DNA from: Turritopsis dohrnii | Lineage: Eukaryota; Cnidaria; Hydrozoa; Anthoathecata; Oceaniidae | DNA: 64,000 nt | NCBI GenBank assembly: GCA_027922465.2 | Contig: BQMF02000367.1 | Coordinates: forward strand, 62,001 to 126,000 | Direction: 5' to 3' | Shown here: in pieces, positions 32,045-43,569 of the stretch | Layout of the letters: the number at the start of each line of letters is the position of its first letter | Numbering within the stretch: position 1 is the first letter of the stretch | Notes under the pieces: model-generated | The model's database searches: none | The model's input: only the letters and a program-made list of their open reading frames with translations | What the model was told of the DNA's origin: nothing | Translations under genes and position numbers: made by a program

Positions 32045-33828
32045 TACGTGCAAACTTTCAAAGGAATTGAACCATTCGAGTCATGCCAGATACAAATTTT
32101 CATAACAATTACATTGTCATTTTTATCGACATTTCTTTCGACTAAATTATGACATTGGGCTCTCACATTACCGAAATTTCTTTTTCCGACTAAATTATGA
32201 AATTGAGCCCTCAAATTCACCATCTGCACAATTCACATCTGCAAATTGTAGTGTTGTCAAAATTGTTAAGAGAATAATCGAACCTAATTTTCCTAGTGCA
32301 CTAGCGCAGCTGAGTATGTTTAACACATTCCAACATCTGAAGCCACATATTTTTAAATCTCCATAATATCAAACCACAACAAAAATGTAATTTTCACGGA
32401 CAGCAGCAACATGCAAAGGTGTGTTCATAGGGTATTTTCGCTTTGTTAATGGCTTTCCAAAATAATTATTTGAGGAAACGTTATCACAAGCGATGTTAAT
32501 CTCAAAAGAAATCTTAAGTTGATTTTACACGACCATATTTAATATTTTATATAATATATGGTCAAAACTATTTTATGATCAACAGGAACAACGAAGAAGA
32601 AAGTCAATGAAATGAAGAAAATGAAATGAAACAAGTTAATAGAAACTTCTGTTTTTCATTTTAGAAAACTTATTGAAGTATGCGTTTCTATTCAAAAAAT
32701 CAAATCTGCTCTGTGTATATTGCCTCGTTTAAATCAAAGCTTGATTTTGAGGGCTGAAATTCTTCTTTTACTTCTCATTGAGATTGTTTCACAAATTATT
32801 CGAAGAGAGTCAAATAGAAAAAGAAGAAAGCCTTGGGTAAAGCCATGGCTTGTACGGAGACCTACACTTGGAAATATACGAAATGATTATTCATTTTTAG
32901 TTATTTAATGTATTTATTTAAGTTATTTATATTTATTTAATGTATTTATTTAATGTATATATTATATACATATCAACATAAAATGATGTTTTCGATATGT
33001 GTCCTGTGTAAAATAGAAGTAAAAAGAGCTAAAGAGACAAGCGGTTGATTTCCGAATTGGATTCTTCTTTTCCCAAATATCGAATAATTTGCCGTTTTGT
33101 CTATTCTAGCTATTTCCCCTGCATGCAGGGAAATGAACACATGAAGATTTATTTCTTTTTTTCTGAAGCGAAAATTTGTTTAGGTTTTTCCACACCACTT
33201 TCTGTACATTTATGAACTCGTTCTGATTATTCAATTACTTGATTTCAATAGAAAATATTAGAGTTATATGATATCATGAAGAAATAGGACACGCCCAATC
33301 TCATGTGATCATATGATTTTACTTCATATGAGGTATGTTACATGATCATATCCATATGATCATATACTATATGTCAAATACATGCAAAACACGATCGTGT
33401 GAAAGCAATTTAATATTTGTTGATAACTAACTTTAAATAATTATTTGAGGAAACTAAAAAATGCTTTGTAAAGTGTCTCTAAAAAAGTGTTGTTCTTAAT
33501 GGAGGCGGACTGCCTCTCTGGACCGGCTGTGCTAGGCAAATAGGGCGTTAAGGAATGATATTATTTTTATCAGCATGTAGTGCTTTTCTATTTGAAGTTG
33601 TTGTATCAGGTGAAATGTAACGTCTAATTGCTAGAACAATTAATTGTTTGTAGAGTTAGTACAGAAAGAAAACTTTGCCACTACACATCAGTTTTGAACC
33701 AACGCTTTTGCTTCCTGTGTTGCCTCCTTTTCTAACATTCTGAAACCTTTGAAGTATCTTTTTCTTGCTATTCAAAATGTTAGCGAAGACTGTTTGTCCT
33801 CGTTTCGCTGATTCCTTCAATTAGCGTT
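32045..33828. other. Non-coding DNA with a dispersed repeat
   Basis: No gene was recognised. 32867-33094 is the second copy of the repeat at 25142-25346, with an extra run of TTATTTAATGTA units. A cluster of CATATGATCATATG-like half palindromes lies at 33300-33375. Confidence 0.45.
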
Positions 33829-33974
33829 GAGTCTGGTTCACATCTTTGACATAAGCATAGCATAAGCATAAAAATATCAAAATGTTCTGATAATCTTATG
33901 TTTATGTTATGTCGGGCACGTTCACACGGGCGTTTTCTTATGCTTATGCTTATGTCAAAGATTTGAACCAGGCT
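33829..33974. mobile_element. 145-bp foldback MITE with CTGGTTCA ends and CATAAGCATA repeats
   Basis: GAGTCTGGTTCACATCTTTG pairs with CAAAGATTTGAACCAGGCTT, and GACATAAGCATAGCATAAGC faces its complement. The termini resemble the element at 9899-10745. Confidence 0.78.
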
Positions 33975-34036
33975 TTATTCCATTTAATGTAGAAAAACTG
34001 ACGTTATCTTTTATAGTTGACAGAGTACAAAATCAC

Positions 34037-34381
34037 TTAGCCAAAAAAAATTTCTTTATGCTGTACCATCAGACCGATCAATCGGCTTGACCTTCTTACG
34101 GTGTGTTTGTCTGCTGCGATAATTTCAAAGAGAATTGTTCTGGCTGATGTTGGCCAATGAAGGCTCAAGTCAAGTACTAGCCGCCAAGGCGTCGTCGTTT
34201 CCCGCCCATGTTCACGAAAAATGAAATTGGCAATCATAAGTGTACCCAAGTTGTAGAGCTCGAAAAACTGATCAAAAAATTTATAAGATCGTTTTGCTAT
34301 TTTTGAGATATCTTCAATCAAAGATTTTGCTGACGTCGAAGACTTGTCCCCAAAAATAATTGGGGCCAAATTTTTCGTCAC
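34037..34381 (-). CDS. Unassigned 114-aa open frame
   Basis: Not recognised. The protein is mixed hydrophobic/basic (KSLIEDISKIAKRSYKFFDQ, then a central LGTLMIANFIF) with ordinary composition. Its length is unusual for this AT-rich DNA. No splice sites, domain or neighbour gives it a role. It could be a fragment of a mobile element, an exon of an unseen gene or chance. Confidence 0.2.
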   Translation of the reverse strand: MTKNLAPIIFGDKSSTSAKSLIEDISKIAKRSYKFFDQFFELYNLGTLMIANFIFREHGRETTTPWRLVLDLSLHWPTSARTILFEIIAADKHTVRRSSRLIGLMVQHKEIFFG

Positions 34382-36553
34382 CCCATTGCTTGTATCGCCA
34401 ACCCCAAAAAGCGCCAGTTATCCCTATTGGTTAGCGAGATAATTTTTCCTGAACATCGCGTTCGATTTAGGTCTCAATACAATGGCTTCACACTGACGTC
34501 GCGCACAAGAAGAGAATTAATTTCTCTCATAACTCAATCTACCATTTTGGCATTCTGACATACGAAATTCCTTCCATGGTTCCTACAAAAACAAAAATAG
34601 CGGAATGTACACTGTTACCTTCAAACAGAAAAGTACTGCACATTATCATATTACTATAGAGGCGCGAGAGTATAACGTACTGAAATATTTATGGCTACTT
34701 GATGGCAATAAAAGACAGAATCCTTACCATAACATTTAGATGGTGAAAACACTTACAAAACTATTTGAACAAATGAGGCTAAGCCCGAACCATACCCTGC
34801 CTCATTAAGCCAGACACATTTCACAAAGTTTACACCGTAAAGTCTGATATGGTAACGATTTTTTAGACGAACATATTGGTATAAAATAGTTCATGATCTT
34901 TAAAAATTTGATATTTCTCGATTATTCCCTGACGTATGGAACTGAAAATTACCAATCTGTTGATCAATTTCCCGTTACCCTCTTTCTCGAAAACCGCGGA
35001 GCATTCTGGTATTTGATTCAATTCGCCCAGAATGCTCTGAATAGTAATTTTTCAAGTTGTGTTATGAAGTAATTTGTGCATGATGATTTTGAAATTATAG
35101 CGATTAAATTGAGTACACCTTTTTTGTTCTTCTTTTATAAGAATTTGCTATTTTTTCAAAATATAAAAAAAATGTTTACAGCGGGTTTAAATCGCGAGTT
35201 AACTTGATCTTGCAAATCTAAAATGTTAGATTTGCATATTTAGCATATTTAACCAGTGTTCATTTTCTCTATCTTGTGTGAAGAAAAATGTGGAAGTTGA
35301 ATAAAATATAAACAGATTCGAGGTACAGTCCAAAACATATAGATATTATTCCGTTATCATTTTTATTATTTTTAAGTATAAAAAAAGATTAAAGATAAAA
35401 AGTTTATTATATTATTTTTAGATAGTACATTCCCTTTATAAACTATACAATATTTTTGTATTCGAAAAACAAAAAACAAAACAAAACAGAAGGACAAACA
35501 ACTTTCGAGATCAGATTTTGGAAAACGAAGAAAAGAAGAACCAGAGACTCTTTATTGTTCTCATTTGCGGGAAAAATCATGTTTCGTTTACACGAAATTA
35601 TTTTTCTATTTGTAGGGAATTATATACAACTTAGTAGAGTTGTTCGGGAATTTTTCCCTACAAAGTCATTAGAAACTTCACATCAACACTTGAAATAAGC
35701 GTGCAAAGTAATGATGTTTCTTTTGATACAACAAAAGGCTCTGAGGTACCGTTTTAGTAGAACAGTTTCAAAACAATTTCAAAAAAATTCTCACAAGTAA
35801 TTGATTTTTGTTCGTGTAACAAAGTCGTCGAGTTTACGAATCTCTGTAATTTGATACGTTCTGTGTTCAGATTTCAAAGGTTCAAATTCTACAATAGTTT
35901 CATCTGTGAGATTTGTTTAGACGCTATTATCGAAGCCTACTTAAGAATTATATAGAAGAAACGAAAATTCTTCGTTCGACTGTGTTGCCCGGGCTACCGC
36001 ACACCACCTATTCACAGACGCTATCCCACTACTGCTCAATGAGGGAACTTTTGCCTGCTGCGTTTCCGCCCTGGGCCGATACGTTCCTCATTATCGAACC
36101 TGGTGCAGTATGAACTCCTTTACACTAACCATGTTGACACTAAGCTTAGTGTGGACGCCTGATCGACATAGACAACTGAACGATAGTGGTCCCGAACTCA
36201 AGCCGTTCGAAAGATTTGCTTCTGAGTCGCCAGATTACAGGTGCACGCCACTACACCCAGCTGATACCTATTGAATAAAAATGTGCTGATATTTTAACCA
36301 TAAATTCACTAGGGCGTAAAATGTTTGCGCATAATTTAACTCACCTTAGTTTTAGTACCAACTCTTTACCCAGGCCATTTTGCTTCGAACAAGTATGGCA
36401 TGACACGAAGAAACTAGAGAGAGAGGTTGTCTGGTGACTTTTACTGAAGTAATATTTGATGCTCTCTTGCAACCACTTCATTCATTTAGATTTTTTTATA
36501 ATATTTATGTTGTGCTAATTTTGGTGAAACAACTACAGTGAAGTGATGTTATA
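34382..36553. other. Non-coding AT-rich DNA
   Basis: No supported gene, RNA or repeat. Short frames of 66-80 aa are of biased composition. Confidence 0.4.
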
Positions 36554-36721
36554 CCTTATCGGGGATAATTTCGTCGGAAAAAAGTCACGAAATGTTTGCT
36601 TCGTGACGAAACTTTTCCCCGACGAAAATTTTCCCCGACGTAAATTTTCCCCGACGTAAATTTTCCCCGACGAAATTTTCGCCGACGTAAATTTTCCCCG
36701 ACGAAATTTTCCCTGATGAGA
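36554..36721. mobile_element. 168-bp pogo-type MITE made of TTTTCCCCGACG repeats
   Basis: The left terminus CCTTATCGGGGATAATTTCG aligns with TCTCATCAGGGAAAATTTCG read from the right end. TA flanks both. Nearly the whole body is seven copies of TTTTCCCCGACGWAAA. The terminus resembles that of the pogo-like deletion copy at 41348 (CCTTATTCGGAGAAATTTT). It abuts the left end of the DIRS element. Confidence 0.75.
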
Positions 36722-36942
36722 TAACATTAATTGAATTTTATTTCATAAAATGTCCGTACGATCTAATACTGTTATCTCCCTAATCTCGCATATCACTGGA
36801 ACCCAGGCCTTCATCATCCTCTTCTAACTTTTCTCGCAACAAGACAAGTCGACAAAATTAGAGCTCAGCGAATTTTAATTTGTTATCTATAATCATCTTT
36901 GGAATTTATCATTTAATCTGGGTTAGTATCTTCCCAGCAGTG

Positions 36943-38194
36943 ATGGCAAATCCTAAGGAGCTTGATCCAAAGGATATTGTGTTCCAAGAACAAGCAAACA
37001 TTACTTCAGGCCAACATGTGTCGAACTCTGACGACCAACGTTAGGAGAAGACACTCATCCTGGATTTTCTGATACGTCAGCCAGGCATGATTTTGATATG
37101 GCCAGTTCTACCCCCCAGCAAAAATTAAATGAAACTGGGGAGGATAGAAGTCCGAGATTTTCTGAATATTCAGCTCGGAGCAGTAATAAGAAACGAAAAC
37201 GCTCAGTATCTCCAGCCACGTCGTGTGAAAGTAGCAGTGGCACCTCATCGGATTCTGAAGCATCTGAACAGGAAGAACCTGAAGGTAAAAAAGCTAAAAT
37301 ACCTCGTTTTCTTCCGTCATCTAATAACAATCGCTTTAAATGGAAATTGCCACAGGATATGGCTAATTATATCAACAAATACATGAACACTCGTGTGCCG
37401 GATAAAGATCTGCAAGATTCTATTCTGGAAGAAAATCCTATTCCCAGTAATGTAAATAAGGACATTCCACTGGACGACTTTATGAAAGATCTTCTAACAG
37501 AAGAAAAAAAGTTCAAAGAATCATCCTTTGAATCGAGTATGTCAAAAGTCCAGGAAAAAATGATGTGGACTCTTGGGCCTCTCAGTAAAGTGTGGAGCGT
37601 CCTGGAGGAAGCCAAGAACAGCCATGAATCAGGCAAAGAGGTCCCACTCTCTGATTTGATAACAGGAGTAGAGCAATCAGTCATGTTAGTGGGGCAGGCT
37701 GTTCAGTCTGCCTCCCATATGAGACACGCCATAACATCTTGTCCGCAATATCTAATGATCCTAGAAAGGCCAAACAAACACTTAAAGATCATGACAAACT
37801 TTTGCAGAAGGAAAATGAACATCTCTTTGGAGGAAACTTTGAAAAGCAAATTTTGAAGACAGGAAAGTCCAAAGAGAAGTCGAAAGAATGGTTGAAATCG
37901 ATGAAAAAAGAAAACAAACGGCCCTTTCCAAAGAGCCCTCGGTCCAGCTACAAACAAACGACGACCAACCGAGGGCAGACGGGAGGAGGGAGAATAAAAT
38001 ATTATCGAAAAAACTGGGAAAAGTTAACTCAAGACAAAAATATTCTGGAGTTACTAGAAGGATACAAAATTCCATTTCTAAGAACTCCATTTCAAGAACA
38101 AAGACAAACTCAAAAAATTCCAGGAAACCAAATTCCTCTTGTGAAAGAGGAGATTCAAAGATGTTGGAGAAGGGTGCAATACAATCAGTGTTAA
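36943..38194 (+). pseudogene. DIRS gag-like gene, frameshifted
   Basis: Coding sense is spread over three frames: 36943 to about 37040, about 37035-37735 and about 37739-38194. The likely start is MANPKELDPKDIV. The middle part is Ser/Glu-rich with a basic KKRKRS patch and a predicted helical core (MMWTLGPLSKVWSVLEEAKN). The last part is very basic (FPKSPRSSYKQTTTNRGQTG), suiting nucleic acid binding. The shifts are single-nucleotide changes, so the damage is recent. Gag-like proteins of DIRS lack strong domain signatures, so the call rests on position and composition. Confidence 0.7.
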
Positions 38195-39823
38195 AATCAA
38201 ACAATCAGTTTGTGAGCAATCTTTTCCTAGTACCAAAGAAGGACGGTGGCCAACGACCTGTCATAAATCTGAAAGATCTAAATTTTTTTATATCATACCA
38301 ACATTTCAAAGGAAGGGCTATTCCTTGTAAAGGAAATGATGAGGCAGGGGGACTTCATGTGCAAACTGGACATGAAGGATGCATATTTCTTAGTTCCTCT
38401 ACATCAAGCCTCCAGAAAATATGTTCGTTTCCAATGGGAGGGGAACCTGTACGAGTTTCTGTGCCTTTGCTTTGGGCTAGGACCTGCCCCTCGTATATTT
38501 ACGAAACTCCTGAAAGTCCCCATAGCTTTGCTAAGACGCCTCAATATCAGAGTTATAATATTCCTAGACGACATGCTTCTGTTTGGAGCAACGATCGAAG
38601 AGATATCTTGGAACAGGGACACTGTGATTTTTTTATTTCAGAATCTAGGCTTCATAATAAATCAAAAGAAGTCTGTTTTTGCACCAGCTCAGCAAATAGA
38701 GTTTTTGGGGGTGATTGTGGACTCAGTACAGATGACCCTATCTTTACCACAGGAGAAAATCTCCAAAATATGCCAGAAATGCGAAGACACGATGTTGAGG
38801 AAAACTATATCTCTAAGGGAGTTGACGCAATTAATAGGCAAACTGTCATCGACTGCCCAAGCAGTATTACCAGCGACGATAAACTTCCGGTTTCTGCAAC
38901 AATTGCAAATTCAAGCTCTGACAAAGCAGCAGAAGACATACGAGGATATGGTTACCTTAGACCAGGGCTCCCTGACAGAATTAGCATGGTGGACCAACAA
39001 CCTCAAATTGTGCAACGGTCGATCTGTGGTCGCACTTCCACCAGATCTGGTGATACAAACAGATACCTCCCAGGAGGGCTGGGGAGCAGCCTGCCAAGGA
39101 ATGAAAACAGGTGGCCCATGGTGCAAGGAAGAGAGAAAATTGCACATAAACATTCTGGAGCTAATGGCAGTGAAGATAGCAATTCTAACATTCCACAAAA
39201 GAAAACCATCGAGATCAATTCATCTCCAAATAGACAACATGACAGCATTGTCATACCTCCTGAAGATGGGGGGTACGCACAATATCCAGATGATTCGAAT
39301 AGCCAAGGAAATATGGGACTACCTTTTACAAAATCGGATCACGATTGCTGCAGAATACATTCCCAGCAAGGAAAATGTGGAAGCCGGTTGGGAGTCAAGA
39401 CATGTGAAAGACTCCAGCGAATGGAAAACAAAAAAATGGGGCACACCAGACATCGACCTATTTGCATCAAGACTGTCACACCAAATTCCAGCTTACATGT
39501 CATGGAAACCAGATCCTCACTGCCAAGCAGTAGATGCATTCCAACAAGATTGGAAACACCTCTATCCTTACATTTTCCCCCCTTTTTCACTAATCGGAAG
39601 AGTTCTACGAAAATTACAGAAACACGAAGTGACAGCAATTATAATAACACCAGCATGGCAAGCACAAGCTTGGTATCCCACTCTTCTTCAAATGTCAGTT
39701 GCACTGCCATTACTGATACCATACAGGCAAGACCTTCTCATGAATCCATTAGAAAAGCATCACCCACTGATTCAGTCACAATCACTTCGGTTAGTGGCAT
39801 GGAAGGTCTCCGGAAAACACTGA
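38160..39823 (+). pseudogene. DIRS reverse transcriptase-RNase H, one frameshift
   Basis: The frame that opens with NLFLVPKKDGGQRPVINLKDLN shifts near 38312 and continues as MCKLDMKDAYFLVPLH. RT motifs follow in order: FQWEGNLYEFLCLCFGLGPAP, the catalytic box FLDDMLL, and FLGVIVDS. The RNase H part shows LVIQTDTSQEGWGA, ILELMAVKIAI and LQIDNMTALSYLL, with the acidic residues in place. A PDIDLFASRLS segment ends the domain, as in DIRS and some related pararetroelements. The gene overlaps the recombinase frame at its 3' end. It makes the cDNA from which circular intermediates form. Confidence 0.88.
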
Positions 39824-40761
39824 CAGCAGAAGGCATTTCAAAGAAAGCTGCCTTTCTTATATCAGAGGCCCGTAAATCAGGTACAATTTCAAGTTACGAA
39901 TCGGCCTGGGGAAAGTGGTCTGGCTGGTGTGTTTCAAGACAGATTGATCCATTTCAATGTTTTTTAAAGTACGTCCTTGACTTTTTGGCAGTCTTATTTG
40001 AGGATGGATATGCCTATAGGACTGTCAATAACCACAGATCAGCCATTTCGGCATATCACCAGCACATTGAAGGATTCCCAGTAGGGCAACACCCCAGGGT
40101 AACCCAATTAATGGCTTGGGTATTTAATAAAAGACCTCCCCAGCCAAAGTATGCCTTTATATAGGATGTAGAAGTAGTGTTAAAATACTTAAGAACTCTT
40201 TTCCCTAACGAAAACTTGTCTGACAAGAATCTTACTCTTAAGACGACAATTTCGCTAGCCTTGACAGCTGCAAATAGGACCTTGGAATTAAAAAATTTGG
40301 ATATCAGATTTATGACCAGGTTTGAAGACCGCCATGTATTTAGTTTTAGTAAATTATTCAAGAGCTGGCGAAGAGGAAAAGCACCTCCGAACTTAGAATT
40401 TCATCAGTTTCAGCTAGATCCTAGCCTCTGTGTTTATCATTGTCTTGATATTTATGTAAATCGCACTGCAGAATGGAGGGTGAATGAACAGCATCAATTA
40501 CTTTTAGGTTTTCACCGACCTCATGCTGAAATATCTAAATGTACTATTGCTAGGTGGATTGTGAGTGTGTTATGTGCATCTGGCATTGATACATCCATTT
40601 TCAAGGCCCATTCAACCAGGTCAGCATCAAGTTATAAGGCTAAGGTTAATGGCTTGTCTACAAAAGATATTTTAGCCAGAGGGAATTGGAAAAGTTCATC
40701 TGTGTTTACAAAATTTTACAATAAGGAAATTGAGGTCGAAAAAAGCTCTTCAAAGTATTAA
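39800..40761 (+). pseudogene. DIRS tyrosine recombinase, one in-frame stop
   Basis: The N-terminal SAM-like part (SSYESAWGKWSGWCVSRQID, then YAYRTVNNHRSAISAYH) ends at a TAG at 40162-40164. The same frame carries on with DVEVVLKYLRTLF. Catalytic motifs are visible after it: Arg in ANRTLEL, the H-xx-R box AHSTRSAS, and the nucleophile region SVFTKFYN. The recombinase integrates the circular DNA without duplicating the target. The lone stop, with intact catalytic motifs, indicates recent inactivation. The 594-nt downstream part remains fully open. Confidence 0.88.
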
Positions 40762-40793
40762 AAATGTGTCCTAGGAAATCAGACGCTTTAAAC

Positions 40794-40902
40794 AGAGGAT
40801 GATGAAGGCCTGGGTTCCAGTGATATGCGAGATTAGGGAGATAACAGTATTAGATCGTACGGACATTTTATGAAATAAAATTAATGAATTTCGTCAGGCC
40901 GT
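40794..40902. repeat. DIRS internal complementary region
   Basis: From AGAGGATGATGAAGGCCTGG to ACATTTTATGAAATAAAAT it is the inverse of the left terminus. The last part (TTAATGAATTTCGTCAGGCC) is the inverse of the right terminus. The junction of the two marks the exact element ends. Confidence 0.85.
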
Positions 40903-41347
40903 CAATGTTATTATTTTTTCATTGTAGGTTCATTTCGAGGTTCAAGACGTTGATGTAATATTCCTATCAACAATATATATCAACAGTCAGTACTAAACTG
41001 AATAATTGTGTTTTTTGTTCGTTACCCTTTCACGCTTAATTTTGTCTCACTTTCTCCTAATAATAGGTTTTATAGTTTGATGGCATCAAACGGCCTAGTT
41101 CAATTGAGACCATTATTATGTGTACCGTAAGAGATCGAGTACCGTTATTGCTTCGTCCGCTGTCGGCCTGGGTTCCAGTGATATGCGAGATTAGGGAGAT
41201 AACAGTATTAGATCGTACTTCCATTTTATTTCATAAAATCCGAATTTCATTGCGGCCGCTGCGCGGCCTGACGAAATTCATTAATTTTCTCGCAACAACT
41301 GATATAAATTACAACAATGCAATGTCGTAATTACCATAATTCTTTTA

Positions 41348-42585
41348 CCTTATTCGGAGAAATTTTGGCGCGGATTTAATTTGGCGCACGGCAAATTTGG
41401 AATATTTGGCGCGGATTTAATTTGGCGCAGCCAGAATGTTTCAAAAATTTCATAGTCGTTTAACGAATCAATCAGAACTAATTACAGTACCATACATTCA
41501 AAGAAGGTGAGACGGTAAAGCATAGAACTTCAAACATTCATGTATTCGTGACTTTTTTTATTAAAACTATAAACAGAAGATTCACGACAGTGATATAACA
41601 AGAAGAATTAAAAGCGTGACAACACTATTTACACAAACGACCTATCATATAACACATTCGTCATCGATTATGATATCAAAAGCATTTCGGTTGAAATAGA
41701 CTTCCTCATCGTCTTCTCCTTCCCAATCAGAACCTTCGTCTTCATCAGTGTCATTGACAAAGTTCTTCCTTAAATCTTCGGTTAAAATATTGACTGTGGA
41801 AGGTGGTGCAAAATCTTCTTTATTTACGAGGGGAGAAATCTCTTCGAAAGGGTCGATAGACGGTAAAACTCCTTTGAACCAAGCTCTAATGCATCGAATA
41901 TACCGGCTGCTTTCCAACCGTTGATGATAACGGATCGGCCAGTATCAGATGTTATTTCATTGTAATATTGCATTAACCACTTTGCGTGTAGTGGTTTCAT
42001 CGTGGAAAGACGAAATTGTATGTTGATTTCTTCCACCTTTTTTCCAAGGGCCAATTGATTCTCTATCTGTTGTGCATACCATTTTGAGAAGAGCTTTTTC
42101 AGATAAGTTTTACAATGCTTGTTAACAGTTAAATTAAAGGGCTGGAAAAGGTGTGTCATGTTATTCGGCACAAAAATGAAACGTATATCATTTTCAGTAA
42201 GAAGTGTGATAACTTCGTCCGTTATCTGTCCACGGAACACATCCATTATGACTAACGCTACTTGTTTAGGCTTTCCAATTTCTCTGCGCTGTCTTTCCAC
42301 ATACGGCAAAATGATTTCATTGACTAGCTTTAATGATTCTTCTTTATTGCTGTAATGTTTTGGGTTACAGCTTAGTAAAAAATCTTCGGGAAATTTTGTT
42401 TGCGGCGTTTCTATACTTAGCCAGAAAAGAAAAAAAATGATTTGGCGCAGCTGGAAAAAAAATAATTTTGGCGCGGATTTAATTTGGCGGAGCCAGAAAA
42501 AAACTAAATTTGGCGCGGATTTAGTTCGGCGATTTTTGGCATTTCGCGCCAAATTTTCTCCGCGCCAAAATTTCTCCGATTAAGG
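41348..42585. mobile_element. Pogo-like element, internally deleted, with TTTGGCGCGG arrays
   Basis: Terminal repeats starting CCTTATTCGGAGAAATTTTG are flanked by TA. ATTTGGCGCGGATTTAAT units follow at the left (41365-41440) and right (42430-42560). The middle keeps only the C-terminal half of a minus-strand transposase, so about 1.2 kb is left from a presumed 2.5-3 kb parent. The terminal architecture parallels the element at 28136 but the repeat motif differs. Confidence 0.88.
41645..42400 (-). pseudogene. C-terminal half of a pogo-like transposase, broken
   Basis: The protein begins abruptly at KFPEDFLLSCNPKHYSNKEE, which aligns with residues about 309-328 of the intact transposase at 28393. 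It keeps the second catalytic Asp (VIMDVFRGQ). The third position is Asn, not Asp (QPFNLTVN against QPLDLTVN), so catalysis would be lost. After NGWKAAGIFDA the frame shifts near 41890 and continues in the next frame as WFKGVLPSIDPFEEISP, ending in an acidic tail. The N-terminal DNA-binding domains and first Asp are deleted. A paralogous family member, not a recent copy of the 28-kb element. Confidence 0.85.
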
Positions 42586-42673
42586 TAATTCAACGCGACT
42601 CCTAATTTAAAGCGGATTTTAGAACTCAATATTGTGATTCCAATAATATCACGCGGGTTGGGTATTGAAAATA

Positions 42674-43224
42674 CAGTGAAACCTCTAATAGCGGTCACTT
42701 TGTGGGACCCAGCTTAATGGCCGTTGCATTAGAGGTGACCGATGTATGGAGGTTTCATATGAATATACTTTTTTATCAAAAAGGCTGATCGGGAAAGTTG
42801 GAAGGGGCATAAAGAATGATTTGTGATCAAAATAAACACAACATTATTGAGCCTAAGTGATTCAAGTCGTAGTGTGATAATATTCAAAGCACTTACTATA
42901 AGTGCTTCACAAAAGTTGTTCCAATCATCTACAACAGATAAGGCTGCTTGACTTTATTTTTGTAAATAATCATAATCAATAATCAACAATTTTTTTTATT
43001 TTTCCTCTCATTTGCTTGCATAAAGATTTTTTTTGACCGTTAATAGAGGTAAAATTAGACATTGGGACAATAGAAAGTGGCCGTTTGGCCGTTGATTGGA
43101 GGTGACCGATGTATGGAGGTTTTTTTATGAGAGTTTGACAATAAATTCGGCAGGGACTTCTTTTCTGGCCGCTTATCAGGAGGTGACCGATGTATGGAGG
43201 TGACCATTAATAGAGGTTCCACTG
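42674..43224. mobile_element. Tigger-like MITE with CAGTGAAACCTCTAATAG ends
   Basis: CAGTGAAACCTCTAATAGCG at the left mirrors AATAGAGGTTCCACTG at the right, with TA on both sides. GGTGACCGATGTATGGAGG recurs four times inside. The CAGTG-AACCTC terminus is classic for Tigger/pogo elements in many animals. No coding capacity. Confidence 0.88.
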
Positions 43225-43463
43225 TAATTAAAAAATCTTTTAATTTAACGCGGGTTGTCCTAATTTAACGCGGATGACAATATTGCAATACATTTCCATG
43301 GAACATATTATGCCAATAATTAAAATGCAGATTTGAACCCATTGTTCTAAAAATTAAGAACAGCCCGCGCGAGTCAGAATTTTCTTGTAAAATAAGAACA
43401 ATCCATTGTCATGAACTCTGATACAAATTTCTCTCAAGCTACCGATAAACGGTAAAGAAGTTT

Positions 43464-43569
43464 CGGCACATTTGTTAAAAAATCTCTGCGAACGAGTGTC
43501 TTTCTATAAAAATATACACACAATTTCAATGAAAGTGCTCTCCATCGCAGTGACTTTTTGCCGACTGGG
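43464..43569. mobile_element. CCCAGTGGGC foldback MITE, copy 4 (eroded left end)
   Basis: CGGCACATTTGTTAAAAAATC opens a degenerate left arm. The right arm, CATCGCAGTGACTTTTTGCC followed by GACTGGG, is typical. Confidence 0.65.

Larger units (their letters stand above)
36734..41284 (+). mobile_element. DIRS-type tyrosine-recombinase retrotransposon
   Basis: The layout matches DIRS. There is a left inverted terminal repeat (36734-36822), then gag-like, reverse transcriptase/RNase H and tyrosine recombinase frames. An internal complementary region follows (40794-40902), then a right inverted repeat (41163-41284). The internal region joins the complement of the extreme left end (GTACGGACATTTTATG) to the complement of the extreme right end (TTAATGAATTTCGTCAGGCC), as needed for circular replication intermediates. 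DIRS elements make no target duplication, and none is seen. Several frame lesions make this copy inactive. Confidence 0.92.

Noticed and set aside
38404..39638. Minus-strand frames of 72-99 aa within the DIRS
   Set aside because: They are antisense shadows of the reverse transcriptase and RNase H coding sequence.
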